A DNA stretch of 64,000 nucleotides, taken from the NCBI GenBank assembly GCA_028671895.1, contig CM053809.1, forward strand, positions 32,897,501-32,961,500, read 5' to 3'. The stretch is from Oenanthe sinensis (Eukaryota > Streptophyta > Magnoliopsida > Apiales > Apiaceae). Every line of letters begins with the position of its first letter. Position 1 is the stretch's first letter. The notes beneath the pieces are model-generated. The model had not been told where the DNA came from. It made no database searches and worked only from the letters and a program-made list of their open reading frames with translations. The position numbers and the translations under genes were made by a program. This document shows, one piece after another, positions 11,362-23,444 of the stretch.

Positions 11362-14201
11362 TTCCAGGTCACTAGCTTTTTATATGTTATATTTCTAAAC
11401 CAAGCATTTATTTTACTCATATGCTGCCCAATTCACAACACCTATTATAAGCTTATAACTTGTCCAAGTTTTGGCTTACTTTTATCATTTTACATACTAA
11501 GCATCTACGTTGGTGAATTATCAAAGTCGAGATAATAATTCCTTGATGATTGAGTTTACCCTACGGTGTAGCTCCTACATGCAGGTTTAACAAACATCAA
11601 AAGTTAGGCTGCTTTATAGGTTTTGCTGCCTCCACTTTACCAGTAGGTTTGACAATGCCATTCAACTTATATAAAAGAATAACCCTTGTCAGAAACTACC
11701 AAGTTGTAATACCGGGGTGTTTATCATAACCTCTTTTAACTAAAACGACAAAAAAATATTAATATATTTCTACATATCAGCTGCTTTCTTTCTGACAACA
11801 GTATTGGCGATGGGAATTCTTTAACTGAATATTTAGTTAGAGGGAGTCCATCTCCCTTCGTTAAGAGTAGCTTTGCCACCAATCATTATATAACCTCAAC
11901 ATGATTTTCAACCGAAGTAACGAGCCTAAGGAGAAGCATAAATTACTTTGTTGTTAAGATTTGACTAAAGAAAATGGAGACAGGAAATAGATAGCATTGA
12001 GTAGAAAGATGTTGTACAGTCTGACTTGGAAGAAGAGAATAACTTGGTAACAAAGAAAGATTAGTACTAAACATGTGCTTTATACTTTGCTACATGCTAA
12101 TAACTAGTTAATTATTTGCTATGATGAGCCAATACCTTGTGTAATGAAGAAGAAGAATGAACCTTTTTGCTTAAATAGTCACATTCTTTTCTCTAACTGA
12201 ATTTGCAATCCTTATGAAATGATTGTCTGATCTTGGTACGGTATAAGTCCTGGCAGGATCAATACTTGGCTCGTTGTTGGACTGTCAAGTTGTGGAAACA
12301 AAAAGTCACATTGTACTAAGCAGTAAACAAATCGGTGATGAGAACCACCTTTGAAATCAAAACACGGGGAATGGATGGAGCCATATATAATTTAAGATCT
12401 CAAATCAACTATTCAGTCGTAACTTTTTGTAGATTTTGTGGAGTAGGGCGAAGACGATTTCGGTGCTACTGGAATAGTGGATAATACATATCTTGATTTA
12501 ATGCTTTGACCATTACATTTTGGCTCGGTTAGAAGTTAAAGCAGAAGTCAGTAAACTTAAAATCTATCATATAAATGTCACGTAGAATGATCACTGCCCC
12601 CCTGTTAACTAACTACTATATAACTTCTGTCAATTATGAAAAGAAATTTGGGGATATGTGCATTCAACTTTGGCATAAATCCTTCTGTACTTTAGGTTGT
12701 TTTAATCGTTCAGTTATACTGTTGCTAATGAATATTGCATGGCATTTTTGTTTACTTCTTAATGCAGAAAGAGAGGATAGAGGTGCTGGACTGTAGAATG
12801 CAAAGCACGGATCCTCTGAAGTTTTTTTTACAACCTTTCCTCCCAAAAAATAATAGCAGGAGCCTGACCATGCAAGAACTAGTTAGGTTCTTAGTAGTGG
12901 ACGTTTTTCTGTTAATTGGTTTACAGTCCTCCCTTTTTGTTTTTCCATTCTATACAGTGATTTTCCCTTTATTTTTTTTCTTTCTTTTATGGTTTTTGTA
13001 CAAACTATATTTAGTCGACTAAGAATGGTTTGAGTGCTGGGGATGGTTTTTGAGGATTAGTCTAATATTGATATACTCTATAAATTTTAAGATGATATTT
13101 GATGCATTAAAATTGGTTGTGTATTTATGAATCTCTCCATACTGGTACCTGTTGTGACTTGTGAACTCTTGTTCGATTGATAGCAATATGTATAACTATG
13201 CGAGATGTATCAAAATTGGTTGATGTACTTGTGAATATCAATGTCTACTTGTGAATCTCTCAGAACTGTTACCAGTTGTGTGAATTGTGATTCTTGTTTG
13301 GTGAAATATTCCTATTATGGACTCAAAGAACAGATCTTCTAGTTGCTTACTTTAATCCATATTAAACAATGATTTGGCAAAACCCCAAAATCTGAAGCAA
13401 TGCAGCTTATCACCAATAAAAACTTGTTTCTTGCATCAAATGCTGGGCAAAAGCATTTCTATTGAAGAGTAAATTTTGTAAAAATGTGTGCGCGTGGTTG
13501 AAATGGCCCGTTTTTGTTAATGTAAATGCAAGGTTGGTTTGGATTTTTCTTTTTAAACCGAGGGTTTGTACGAAAACAACCTCTCTACTCTTCTAGAATA
13601 TGGTTAAGATCCAAGTACATTTTATTCTGTAGGGCCCCGCTCGAATTGGGGTTTTTATAAAGCTGAACAGGAAAGAGAGATGTACTAGACCATGTAAATT
13701 GTGAAAAGTTGAACAGAATCCTTGACCTGGATTGATCCTTTATTACAAGTTTTTGTCAACATATGAACTAGGACACAGCATACGAATAGGTCAGATATAA
13801 ATTTAGTAGTACGAAGTTTTGAATTCCTGCTTTTGCACTCGGGCCACCCCTGCATACCAGGGCAAGTCACCATGTTTCCTCTATATTAAACCATATAGCT
13901 TATGGTTTCCGAATTGGTTGCAATATACAAGAACTCTGAACAGTGCACATTTAAAAAAGGAGCTGATCAGAGTTTTATAGAGGAGCTCTTAATGCATGAA
14001 CAATCCGACACACCTGCTAAGATCATTCTTTCGCAATCCACGCTTATTTTTTTCAATAAATATACAAATTACACCACGCAAATCAGATACAAACTGCCAG
14101 AACTTTGGCTAAATCTCTACACCACAAAGAGCAGAAATACATAAAATAGTAATGGCCACACGACTTATAAAGTAAATTACATGTTAATTCAACCCTCGTG
14201 T
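11362..14201. other. Intergenic region between convergent genes
   Basis: This is the 3' side of both the KKRK/CCGLFE gene (+) and the AWPM-19-like gene (-). The stop at 11361 is followed within 10 bases by a possible donor (CCAG/GTCACT). A good acceptor (TTAATGCAG) at about 12767 precedes T-rich, UTR-like sequence, so a spliced 3' UTR is possible. I see no coding exon. Short open frames at 12575-13022 and 13902-14144 have no recognisable protein. Confidence 0.5.
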
Positions 14202-14997
14202 TTATCTCCTTGTTGCAGCCGAATGGATGACTGCTATATATAAGATTTGAGTAGCGGAAAGAATTATTATGAAGGCTTCCATTGTTCTCTGCATAAAAAA
14301 ATTTGCTGACCAGTTATTCTTATGTTTTATAAGATACTTCTACTATCTGATAAATCTGTAAAGTTATCGCAGAAGAATTATTCTTTATTCACTTACCAGA
14401 CGGGCGTTTCTGATGTCCAACTCAATTTCTTTGCTGGCAAAGCTACACAAACAATGGTACATTGATTGAGAAATATATAAAGTTGTATGTTTATATTTTA
14501 AATGTGTGGTCGTGTGTGTGTTTTAACTACGTGGGGTGAAGTATTACCCCATGGCAAGGACAGTAAGAGCCCAAGAAATAGTAGCAGCAGAAGCAGCTGA
14601 AGGCAAGCTATCGTGATTCCAAAACCGAACATGATTGAATCCGGAGATAACAGATGCTACCCCAACAACACCGGCTAGCAAAGAAAAAGTCACGAAGAAA
14701 CCAGTTGCAGCATTTCCCATTGGGAAATAAATTGGTGAAAAATGAGCTGGAAGATCAAATCCTGGCCCTGTCAAACGCATATACATGCAGTTAGTATACT
14801 AATCAACCAGACTCTTTTTGTCTGTGTCACTGTGTGTGTTGAATGTGCACACGTGCTAACTAAGATATACCTATGATGAAACCATGATCGATAGCTCTAT
14901 TCATTGCCCATCCGCCAATGCCTAGGATAATAACAAACATGCAGAAGTTGAGGACTAAAAGAAGCGTAGCAACAGGTTTCATCTGTTCCCCTGCCAT
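14202..14997 (-). CDS. AWPM-19-like membrane protein
   Basis: Four exons on the minus strand: 14997-14871, 14767-14548, 14442-14397 and 14288-14202, giving 159 residues. The start MAGEQMKPVATLLLVLNFC is the usual family start. Conserved stretches include GGWAMNRAIDHGFIIG, GPGFDLPAHFSPIYFPMGNA, ATGFFVTFSLLAGVVG, SAASAATISWALTVLAMG and KEIELDIRNARLRTMEAF. Four hydrophobic segments predict a four-helix membrane protein. AWPM-19 was first described as a wheat plasma-membrane protein induced by ABA, and rice relatives are linked to ABA transport and stress (recalled). A CACGTG core lies in intron 1 (14850-14855), which would fit ABA control, but its position inside an intron makes that tentative. 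Confidence 0.95.
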
Positions 14998-15518
14998 CTC
15001 ACGATACTGTTGAGAATCTCGAAAGTTTGTACTAAAGGATTAGAGGATAAAGTCGTCTGTGGATGTAGAATTACAGATGCATGTTATGCGTGAAGGAGTT
15101 CATCTTATATATGGTTTGTGTTCACTATTAAACAATGTTTTTGATTCTTTACTTGTGTTTGCAGGGGCTTTGTGGGGGTGTAAAGACATGGATGATGCTT
15201 CAAATTGAGGGCAAGGCAATGTAGGATACCAGATGCTTTATTGTAAATTATGTTTCCTTTTCTTTACTTGATGGTACATGCTTTGTTTGGGCTATCATCT
15301 ACTTCTCCCATTGGTTCTTTCTTGGCGGGAGGGTCTATATTCTTTGCCAACTGGAAAGAAGTTGATGCATCTCTTGTTACTTTATTGTAAATTATCTTTC
15401 CTTCTCTCGACGGTAGAATCTCACAACTGTTTGGATACATTGCAATGGATAACGATAGTTTTATGACTTGCTGTTTATATATAATACTGTACTGTATTTC
15501 ATTAATTCATTGAGCACG

Positions 15519-15594
15519 CAAGCGATATGTTTCCTTGAAACCTGACAAGCGATATGTTTCCTTGAAACCTGACAAGCGATATGTTTCCTTGAAT
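15519..15594 (+). repeat. 27-bp tandem repeat, about 2.8 copies
   Basis: The unit CAAGCGATATGTTTCCTTGA plus AACCTGA is repeated twice in full. A third copy breaks off after CCTTGAA. The copies are identical, suggesting recent expansion. Confidence 0.92.
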
Positions 15595-15822
15595 TAGCAC
15601 CTCGCTCACCAGAGTTCAAAATATCTCTTATATTTTACCAAAATAAGTCCAATGCTAAATAGTATAAAATTACTATTTTTATTATTATAATATGACACTA
15701 AAAATTATATTTTTTACTACGATGAAACTTGCACTCTAATATTAATTTTAAATTGAAATTAATTTCAAATTTAGTTAACAATTAATCTAATTCTTTTAAT
15801 GTTGTACTCTTGGTTCTTGTCT

Positions 15823-16143
15823 CGTTTGTTTCGATGTAATTTAACTACGTAACTGGAAGATTCTTGCATATAAAATACGTATATGTATTTGGTTTAATGA
15901 ATTTTAAACATGACAAAGGAACTCCAAGTTCCAAGATTTTTGTAGTTACTACAAAATACATTAACTTAGTTACCTACATTCACCAACTGCAAGTTACATA
16001 GCTACCCAATATAAAAATATTAATTACTTAACAAAATTAACTATGTAAAATATTTGAATTACCTTGTAACTTTATAATGTAACTTAATTACAAGGAAGTT
16101 CAAGTTCCTACGTAACTCAAAAGTTTGACAAACCAAACGAGGC
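15823..16143. mobile_element. Decayed TIR element (CTCGTTTG...CAAACGAGG)
   Basis: The left end CTCGTTTGTTTCGATGTAA and the right end TTTGACAAACCAAACGAGG are imperfect inverted repeats. They are extended by TACGTAACT-like inner repeats on both sides. The interior is AT-rich without coding potential. Exact borders and target duplication are uncertain. Confidence 0.45.
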
Positions 16144-16783
16144 CTTTTATAATTAATCGATGATTTGATTAGAATAACTTTATGGTCCGTTTGGTAACAT
16201 AAATTTTGTTTAAAATTCTTGATTTGATCAAATAACATGTTTAGATAATTAAAAAATTTGAATTTGAATTTCATTTGAATTTCAAAGAATTCAAATATTA
16301 GTACAAATTTGAGAATTTGAAATGACAACTCAAACCCTATCATTTAAAATAAAATTCATGTTCTCAAACACAATCTTAGTCATTTTTTATTCTAAACATG
16401 AAAACAAACTATCCAATTATACATATTTCTATCCAACTACAATTATGTATTAAAATAATATTTTTATAATTTTAAATATTATATTACCAATTACAACCAA
16501 ATATTATGTTCACAACTGCTCTCCATGATTAATATTTGTCAAACAAAACACACTTGCATTTTAAATGAGCTTTTAATTCACCTAATAAAGCAACAAAAAC
16601 ATCATAGAACAAACTAACACACAACTCAAATATTCAACATAATTTTAACTGAAACCAGTATTGTTTTCCAACTGAAGCTACCAAAAATTTAACATAATTA
16701 TAGAATCTTTTCAAAAGCATCAAGAGTAAATGACGAAGTTCACTACTACTAAAAGTAATGTTGAACTTCTAATGGCCGCAGAC

Positions 16784-18435
16784 TCATTCATCTTCTTGGC
16801 TACGCAACCTTGCAAGCTTGTTGGTAACCACAACATCAAGCTGGGCAGCTCTCTCCACGATCTCTTTCCTCTTTTTGGTGGATACGTTGTGGGCAATCTC
16901 TGCACAGTATTTTCTGCAAGACAGAACAAACAGTACAAAACTAAGACAAATGGTATGTAACAAAAAGAAAATCTCAACAGAATACATGCAACACTTTACC
17001 TGTTGTGCATCATCAAAAGTTCAAGATCCTTGGTGTTGTGCACAACAAACTTCTTGAAACCATTAGGAAGATAGTGACGGGTCTTCTTGTCTGTGCCATA
17101 ACCAATATTAGGCATCAGTGTGACTCCCTTGAACTTCCTCCTAACTCTGGAGTCAATACCCTTTGGCCTGCGCCAGTTTGGCTGTCACAAGATAAATAAA
17201 TAAGTTACTGAGGAATGCAATACAACACAGAACCATTGCATTAATTAGCATCATAACAGTCTTTTAGTTCTTCCTCGTGAAAGAACTCAATAAAAAATCA
17301 GAAGCCATGTTGGAAAACACAAAAAGCAAGAATCTTTTGTGGACCATGCATATACACGATTTCAACAACTTAAAGCGTAACTCAAGTAAAAGATAACTGA
17401 ATCAATGAATCATACATTAATATTTCATTAGAAATGGAAACTGAGCATTTTGTGGTTCAAAAATGCCGAATCTCATTTCAATCATCATTTGTCAGAAGCA
17501 AGACTTGACAACAAAATCTCTTTAGATTGTTATGAAAAAGACAAACCAACCAAACAATAACTAGATATACTGATCAACGCAGTCTCAGTCGAAAGATGGT
17601 GAAATTGTTTATGATAATCACTGAGAATCAGGATAATATACAATCTTCATCATAGACTGCAAGACCAACAGAATCTGCACCACAAAATGGCTATATTAAA
17701 GCCACACAATATAACAAACATTTATAATAAAAAGGACAATTAAACAAAATAATTGGAGATCAGATGGTAGTGCATGTTTATATTCATCATATAAATGCAG
17801 ATTATATGGATAGGTATCCTCACATCTCCCTTAAAATGTCATAATCAACTCATACTAAGACTGGGGCGACAAAACTGTCATAACATTGCTCACTAAACCA
17901 CCAGCAAAAACTCAGTTAACTGCGTAACACAAACTAATTTCAAAACTAACACGTAGACAGATTAACAAAATACACATTCATACGCTGCCCGTAGCTTAAA
18001 ATGATATCAAAGTATATAATCAAAGTTTCAATTGGTCCATTAAAACACAACAGATAGACTTGTATCCCCAGTTTTAATAAATTTAATAAAGTAAGGAGAT
18101 ATCGTGATTAACTAACTACTATATCAATTTCATTTTCATTCTCATTTTCTCGAAAATGTTACATAATATCATTTTGACAATGCAACAAACTAAATTCAAT
18201 ATCATAATAATAAATTACTGTAAAAACAAACATGAAATCTTCACCACATACAAATATATAAATCATCATCAAATTAGTATAAAACATTTATAAATTAACA
18301 AAAAAAACGTAATAAATTCGAAAAAAAAGTAAGTAGAAAATGAACCTTGACGGTGACGAGACGGTCGCTCCATGGCCTCTTAAACTTCTTGACTCTCTTC
18401 TTCACGATCTTCTTCGTCAACATAGGCACCGCCAT
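16784..18435 (-). CDS. RPL32: Cytosolic 60S ribosomal protein L32 (eL32)
   Basis: Three coding exons on the minus strand: 18435-18346, 17181-17000 and 16913-16784, giving 133 residues, the usual eL32 length. The product begins MAVPMLTKKIVKKRVKKFKR, continues PNWRRPKGIDSRVRRKFKG, TLMPNIGYGTDKKTRHYLPN and VHNTKDLELLMMHNRKYCAE, and ends KLARLRSQEDE. This lysine/arginine-rich protein is a structural part of the large cytosolic ribosomal subunit. A 5' UTR intron is likely: a CTAG/GTCTCT donor at 18528/18527 and a CAG acceptor before 18447. Two telo-box motifs lie in the 5' UTR and just upstream, as is common in plant ribosomal protein genes. Intron 1 is about 1.16 kb. Confidence 0.98.
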
Positions 18436-18528
18436 CTTTGATTTGACCTGATTTATTCACAACAAACTGTTAGATTATTATAGATACAGGTTTTTGTATG
18501 TATAACCAGAGAGAGAGGGAGAGAGACC

Positions 18529-18612
18529 TAGGGTTTACAGCGGCTGAGATTTTAGATTGAAGAGATGATGATGATGATGATATTATAAACCAAAAGTGTG
18601 TATGTAGGGTTT
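18529..18612 (-). promoter_or_regulatory. Two telo-box motifs (AAACCCTA) at RPL32 5' region
   Basis: AAACCCTA occurs on the minus strand at 18529-18536 and again at 18605-18612, about 95 and 170 bases upstream of the RPL32 start codon. Telo boxes are enriched in promoters and leaders of plant translation-apparatus genes (recalled), so this fits the gene. Confidence 0.7.
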
Positions 18613-19835
18613 TTTTAACTCTTTTAGTTTTGTGGGCTTATATTTTGGGTTCAAGTCGGCTTCAGTTTTGGGTCAATAAGTTCGTTTATACTTTATATGA
18701 AACCATGGCTATCTAAGACCAAACCAAATCAAACATACCCATTCGGTATCAGGAAAGGTTACGTAGATCATACCTCTATTTTGAAAAATACGTAGAAAAG
18801 CTGTTTTCGTGAAAATTTCTGGCTCATAAAATAGTGAATAATAATATATATACATACAGATAAATATACACAAATAATACTTATACACATTATCTATCAA
18901 ATACAAACATATGCAAAGATTTTAATAGAAATTTTAAATAAACATATTGTATATAATTTATAAATTAATTGAAACAATACCCAAGCGGTCGAGCCCATAA
19001 TTTTCTTCATATAAGACCTACCTATAAAATTTTTATTTGAATGGTATTTTTGTGTTAGATATGTGTTTGGAGATTCACGTTTGGAATGGGATTACGTAAC
19101 GATTCCTTGGTTTTTTGAAACCATGTTGGTTCCTATTATGTCATTCTGTATATTACTATTAAGTGAAAACACTTCTTTTGGCACAATTTATAGTTTAAAT
19201 TTCCGAAATAGCACTATTCTTTTGTTACCTGTGTGTAATTTTCTTTAGTCTTTAGATGTGATGATTTCAACTTCTCCTTGTTTGGTTTACCATAGTTTTC
19301 AATTGTACGGAGGTATACCGTATACCGTATACATGATCCAAAAACCTATCGTAACCGTTAATGCTCGCGGTTTATGAAACGAGATATAATGAATTGATTA
19401 ATAAATACTATCTCTGTTCCAAATTAACGGTAATTTTAACTGTAATTTATAAATTATTTTTTTATAATTTTAAAAAATTAAAAATTATATTTTAAAATAA
19501 ATTATATATATTTTTGAATGATATAATTTTTTCAATTATATAATATATATAATTTAATCAAAGACTGAAAATAGTCAACAAACACAGATAAATTGGAGGG
19601 AGTAGTAATACGTAAGGTTACAAAGAACAATTCAAGACCCGATATTATTCATAGCGCGTAGTATAGTACATCAATAAGGGTAACAAAGATGCATTACAAT
19701 ATAGATCGAGTAATTTTACACACTCTTAAATTCTTCTTAATTCTTATTCTTATTCTTATTATTATTATTTGATGGAAGCATTCACCGGGCTGCGACCTAT
19801 AAATTATAATTACCTTGCAGTGATGATATTTAGGT
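18613..19835. other. Intergenic region, RPL32 promoter side to dioxygenase 3' side
   Basis: AT-rich sequence with no coding exon seen. It holds the RPL32 upstream region and one Stowaway-like element at 19408-19602. Short open frames such as 19063-19248 have no recognisable protein. Confidence 0.55.
19408..19602. mobile_element. Stowaway-like MITE (diverged)
   Basis: The left end CTATCTCTGTTCCAAATTAA and the right end TAAATTGGAGGGAG are inverted and bounded by TA dinucleotides (19406-19407 and 19603-19604). This is the Tc1/mariner-Stowaway pattern. About 195 bp, AT-rich, non-coding. Confidence 0.65.
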
Positions 19836-21130
19836 TTATATTCTTAGCGTGTCAAGATAACTTTTCCCAGCAAGCTCGTGAGAAAGATATCCCTTCAAGT
19901 AATCCGCAAAGCTCGTTCTTTTAAACTTTGGTTGACTACCTTGAGAAGTTATCAAGCTTGGCGCAGGACCTAAATGAGCATCCTGGTTAGGCATTATAAA
20001 TGTTGCAATTGATGTCCTTTCTTTCTCTGAATTAACCGTCGCCCTGTGCTCGATGCTGGGGTAGATCCCGTTTGTCACAACCTGTAATATTAATGCAGCA
20101 ATGAAATTTAAGTTACGGGTATTTTCTTACATATAACAGTAAAAAATAATATGGACCTCCAAAATGTCTCCGATGTTGACTATAAAAGCAGAAGGGAGAG
20201 GTTTGACAGGAATCCATGCTCCATCTTTTCGAACTTGCAGACCTTCAACTTCATTCCCCTGAAGGAGAATAGTGAGGCCACCTGCATCGGAGTGAGGAGC
20301 TAGGCCTATAACCTGTTCTGGCTGAGGACAAGGAGGGTAGTAATTAATCCTCATCGATTGAGTGCATTCATTAAATATCGATGCCATATCTCCAGGGTTC
20401 ATTTCTAGAGATTTTGCTATGAGGTTTAAAATCTTTATCCCGGTGTTCTCTAGTGCAACTGAGTAAGCCTCCATAGTGTCTCTGCATGTTATGAGAATCT
20501 ATCACCACATATATATGAGAAACGTACTCTGATGAAGCTGTTTTAATTACCTGAAAGAAGGAGGGAGTTTAGGAAGCAAGTGAGGCTTCCTGAGATGAAC
20601 AGGGAGAGTGTTCAAGTAAAACATGTCAGCCCAATCAAGCTTTTGTTGTCGAGACATCACAAAGGCTTGTCCATACCCCTCAGTGTCTCCTTCTTCTTTA
20701 CTATACTTGTTCTTCTCTTCCACTGGTAAATTAAAGAATGCTCGAGTCTCAAACTTCATTTTCTCCACTAATGAACTGCTTACATCATGGTTTATCAGCT
20801 GCAAATACATGTACATTAGTACCAAACACATGACATCGATAATACACATTACACACACACATCGATCCATAACGTACGTACCTGAAAGAAGCCCCATTCT
20901 TTGCACGCATCATGCAACTTTTGGAGCTCAGAGTAATGCAGTACTGATTCAGTAGAAAGCAAGTTGTGCATGTCAATTACGGGTACCTGTTGCAAAGAGG
21001 AGGAACCGGGAATAACAAGGCCAATTTGATCATAGCGTATATATTGTGATGGAACTTGGGTCACCTCCATATCTTGAACAAAAGGTACTTTAAGGGATAT
21101 TCCGGGCTTTGTTATGTGTTTTGCTGCCAT
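19836..21130 (-). CDS. 2-oxoglutarate/Fe(II)-dependent dioxygenase, SRG1-like
   Basis: Four exons on the minus strand: 21130-20882, 20798-20551, 20481-20157 and 20081-19836, giving 355 residues, normal for the family. An N-terminal DIOX_N region holds VPVIDMHNLLS and ACKEWGFFQLINHDV. The catalytic jelly-roll follows. NYYPPCPQPEQ (from about residue 212) precedes the iron ligands H229 and D231 (HSDAGG) and H286 (IEHRATV). R296-x-S298 (RTS) should bind 2-oxoglutarate, so the active site looks intact. The sequence type matches SRG1 and codeine/thebaine demethylase-like enzymes, which oxidise or demethylate small specialised metabolites; the substrate cannot be read from sequence. It sits between RPL32 and the RimM-type gene, all on the minus strand. 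A TATA-like CTATAAATG lies about 75 bases upstream. Confidence 0.95.
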
Positions 21131-21200
21131 TGTGTATTTTGTTTTTACACTCTAAAACTCTTTTATCTGATATCAGCAGTCTCGTGTGGTATAAAAACAT

Positions 21201-21210
21201 GCATTTATAG
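21201..21210 (-). promoter_or_regulatory. TATA-like box of dioxygenase gene
   Basis: CTATAAATGC on the minus strand lies about 75 bases upstream of the dioxygenase start codon, a plausible core promoter position. No experimental support. Confidence 0.4.
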
Positions 21211-22091
21211 AAATTTACATGTAACCTGTTGGACGTCGTTGTGTGTGTATCTTTACCATTAAGGTAGTTCAGCAACAAAAATTCGTAGACTATTCAAGGT
21301 TGGTGAAATAGTGTTTCTTTTATTTTAATTAATAATTTCTTATAATAAATGTTTGGCACGGATCCTTCCAGGGTGAGCAACAATTTTCCGATTGGATTTT
21401 ACTTTTCATTATATAAAAACCCAAAGAGTTCGGTTCAAATTTGATTTTATATATTAAATAATGATATATTATATAAAATTTAAAATCTATTTTTCTACTC
21501 TATCTCCATAACTACTAATTTCCTCTTCTACCATTAATTTACGGTTAATATTAATATACTTCAAATTTTATAATTGTTAAAATAAAAAAAATGATTTTAG
21601 TTTATAATTTAACCATCATACTCAACCAGATCCTACCAGATCCTTTTATAAGAAGATATGTTTGACTTTGTGTATTGATGGAGATGTAGTTTTGGAGATG
21701 TAGTTTGACTTTGTGGAGTGATGGAGATGTATCATAAAACTCTGTTGACAAATTGGTTTGACTAAACTTAAAATGATTATATATTATTGTAGATTAAATT
21801 AAAGTAGAAACTAACATATTTAATTTATTTATTATCTAGTCATAAATTGATGAGTTATTAAAAGTTTAATTAATATTTTTGGATAATAAAATTAATTTTT
21901 ATAATGAATTATAAAAGTAAAATAATTTTTAACTAAAAAAGGAACCTAGTTTATCACACAAATATAAATATATTTTTTGTTCAAACAAGGTGATTCGTCA
22001 AATCCTTGGACCTTTGCCTCGCCTGATTTGACATTTCGTGTCAGGATTAAACGAAACCATGAGGAAACTAAGGGCTGGTTCAATTTAATTA

Positions 22092-22351
22092 CTCCCTCCG
22101 TCTCTTATTACTTTTCCTGTTAATCATGTGCACGCTTGCCAACACACACTTTTTGATCGTTAATATCTTTAATTTCGTATTAGTATTAAATATAAAAAAT
22201 TTACTGTATTAAAGTACTCACAAATACGAATCAAACAAAATCACTCATGACTATATTTTGTCTTATAAATTATGTGTAAATTAGTAGTCAATCGCTTACA
22301 ATGAACAGTACAAAAAGTCAAAACAGGAAAAGTATAACGAGACGGAGGGAG
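22092..22351. mobile_element. Stowaway-like MITE
   Basis: About 260 bp bounded by CTCCCTCCGTCTCTTATTAC and its inverted counterpart ending GAGACGGAGGGAG. The inverted repeats extend about 30 bases with few mismatches (CTTTTCCTGTT / AACAGGAAAAG). TA dinucleotides flank both sides (22090-22091 and 22352-22353), the Tc1/mariner target site. No coding capacity. Confidence 0.88.
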
Positions 22352-23049
22352 TACCAACTTAAATCTTTATAACATTTTTAAAATATATTTATATTTTTTA
22401 TATACATATTTATTTGAATTATCGTAATGTTTAAATTTTATATAATATCATGTATAAAAATTTAATTATATTATCAACTATTTTAGTTACTTTTTTTTGA
22501 GTAAGTATTAATTGAATAATAAAAAGTCATACGACATCTATAAAAATAATCGTGGCGAACAAACTTAAAACAGAAACAATAGTTGATTAATCTTACTAAA
22601 AATATTTTTACAGAAATCGACTTTTAAAATTTACTAAATATTTTTTTACCTATTTTTCAGAAATAAATTCTGGTTGCAATCTCAAACCCCGTAATCAAGA
22701 AAATGATTAAAATTGCTTTAATTGTGTGGGAACATCTTCCATATTAACAGAACATTTCAAGTGTGTAAACTGTCAGGCATTAACATCATCATAAAAATTA
22801 AGTTTCTAATTTCACAATCATCAACAATATTTTCAAAACACTTATCAAATCAAATACGTAGTAACAATTAATCAACATTTATTCTAGTCACATGATTTTT
22901 ATTTTTATTTTAATTTTGAGAGTCCCTAACTAAATGAGGTGAACTAAAAATATTAAATTCATTTTATATATTTCAAATATAATTTAGACATCAAGTTTCT
23001 AATTAAGATGTAAAATCTGATCAGTAAAAGATTGTTTTGTTCTAAACTA

Positions 23050-23201
23050 CTCCTTATGGTTCATTATTATTTAGGGCGTTTGACTTTTTATACGTAATTT
23101 ATATTTTTATTCAAAACAAAAAAAATTAAAAAAAATTAATTTTAACTATGTACTTGTAAATTTACATGAAAAGTTAAATGCCTTATATAATGGACCAGAA
23201 G
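23050..23201. mobile_element. Stowaway-like MITE (diverged)
   Basis: About 152 bp. The left end CTCCTTATGGTTCATTATTA and the right end ATAATGGACCAGAAG are inverted, with further pairing of GGGCGTTTGACTTTT and AAAAGTTAAATGCC. TA flanks both sides. Non-coding. Confidence 0.7.
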
Positions 23202-23444
23202 TACCGATTAGCTTGTAAAAAATATGCTTGTTTTAGTTAATAGCTTATAGCCCATGGAAGTATAAGCAAACATGCCCAGGGAATAAATCAATAATTGATA
23301 TATGTTACTACTTACTGATCAGTCCATGTTTATGTCTAGTTGCTGTGATCAAGGTAGTTACTATGTTCCATGTATGAAATGAATACCACATGTATCATCC
23401 TCACGCAGATTGCTTTCTAAAGTTACATGAAAAGATTACAACAT

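Larger units (their letters stand above)
14998..16783. other. Intergenic region with tandem repeat and AT-rich MITE-like sequence
   Basis: This lies upstream of the AWPM-19-like gene and downstream of RPL32. It holds a roughly 138-bp diverged direct repeat around CTTTATTGTAAATTAT (about 15235 and 15380) and a 27-bp tandem repeat at 15519-15594. From about 15820 to 16370 comes AT-rich sequence with CTCGTTTG...CCAAACGAGG inverted ends and a neighbouring GTCCGTTTGGTAAC end, typical of decayed MITEs. No coding exon seen. Confidence 0.5.
21300..23444. other. Intergenic region with two Stowaway-like MITEs
   Basis: AT-rich sequence between the dioxygenase promoter and the 3' end of the RimM-type gene. 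It holds Stowaway-like elements at 22092-22351 and 23050-23201. Near 21640-21740 there is a short imperfect direct repeat of TTTGACTTTGTG...TGATGGAGATGTA. No coding exon was recognised. Confidence 0.55.

Noticed and set aside
12575..13022. Open frames of 73 and 95 residues
   Set aside because: Hydrophobic T-rich translation without conserved motifs; more likely 3' UTR or spacer.
15278..15466. 62-residue frame upstream of AWPM-19-like gene
   Set aside because: No recognised domain; lies over a diverged direct repeat.
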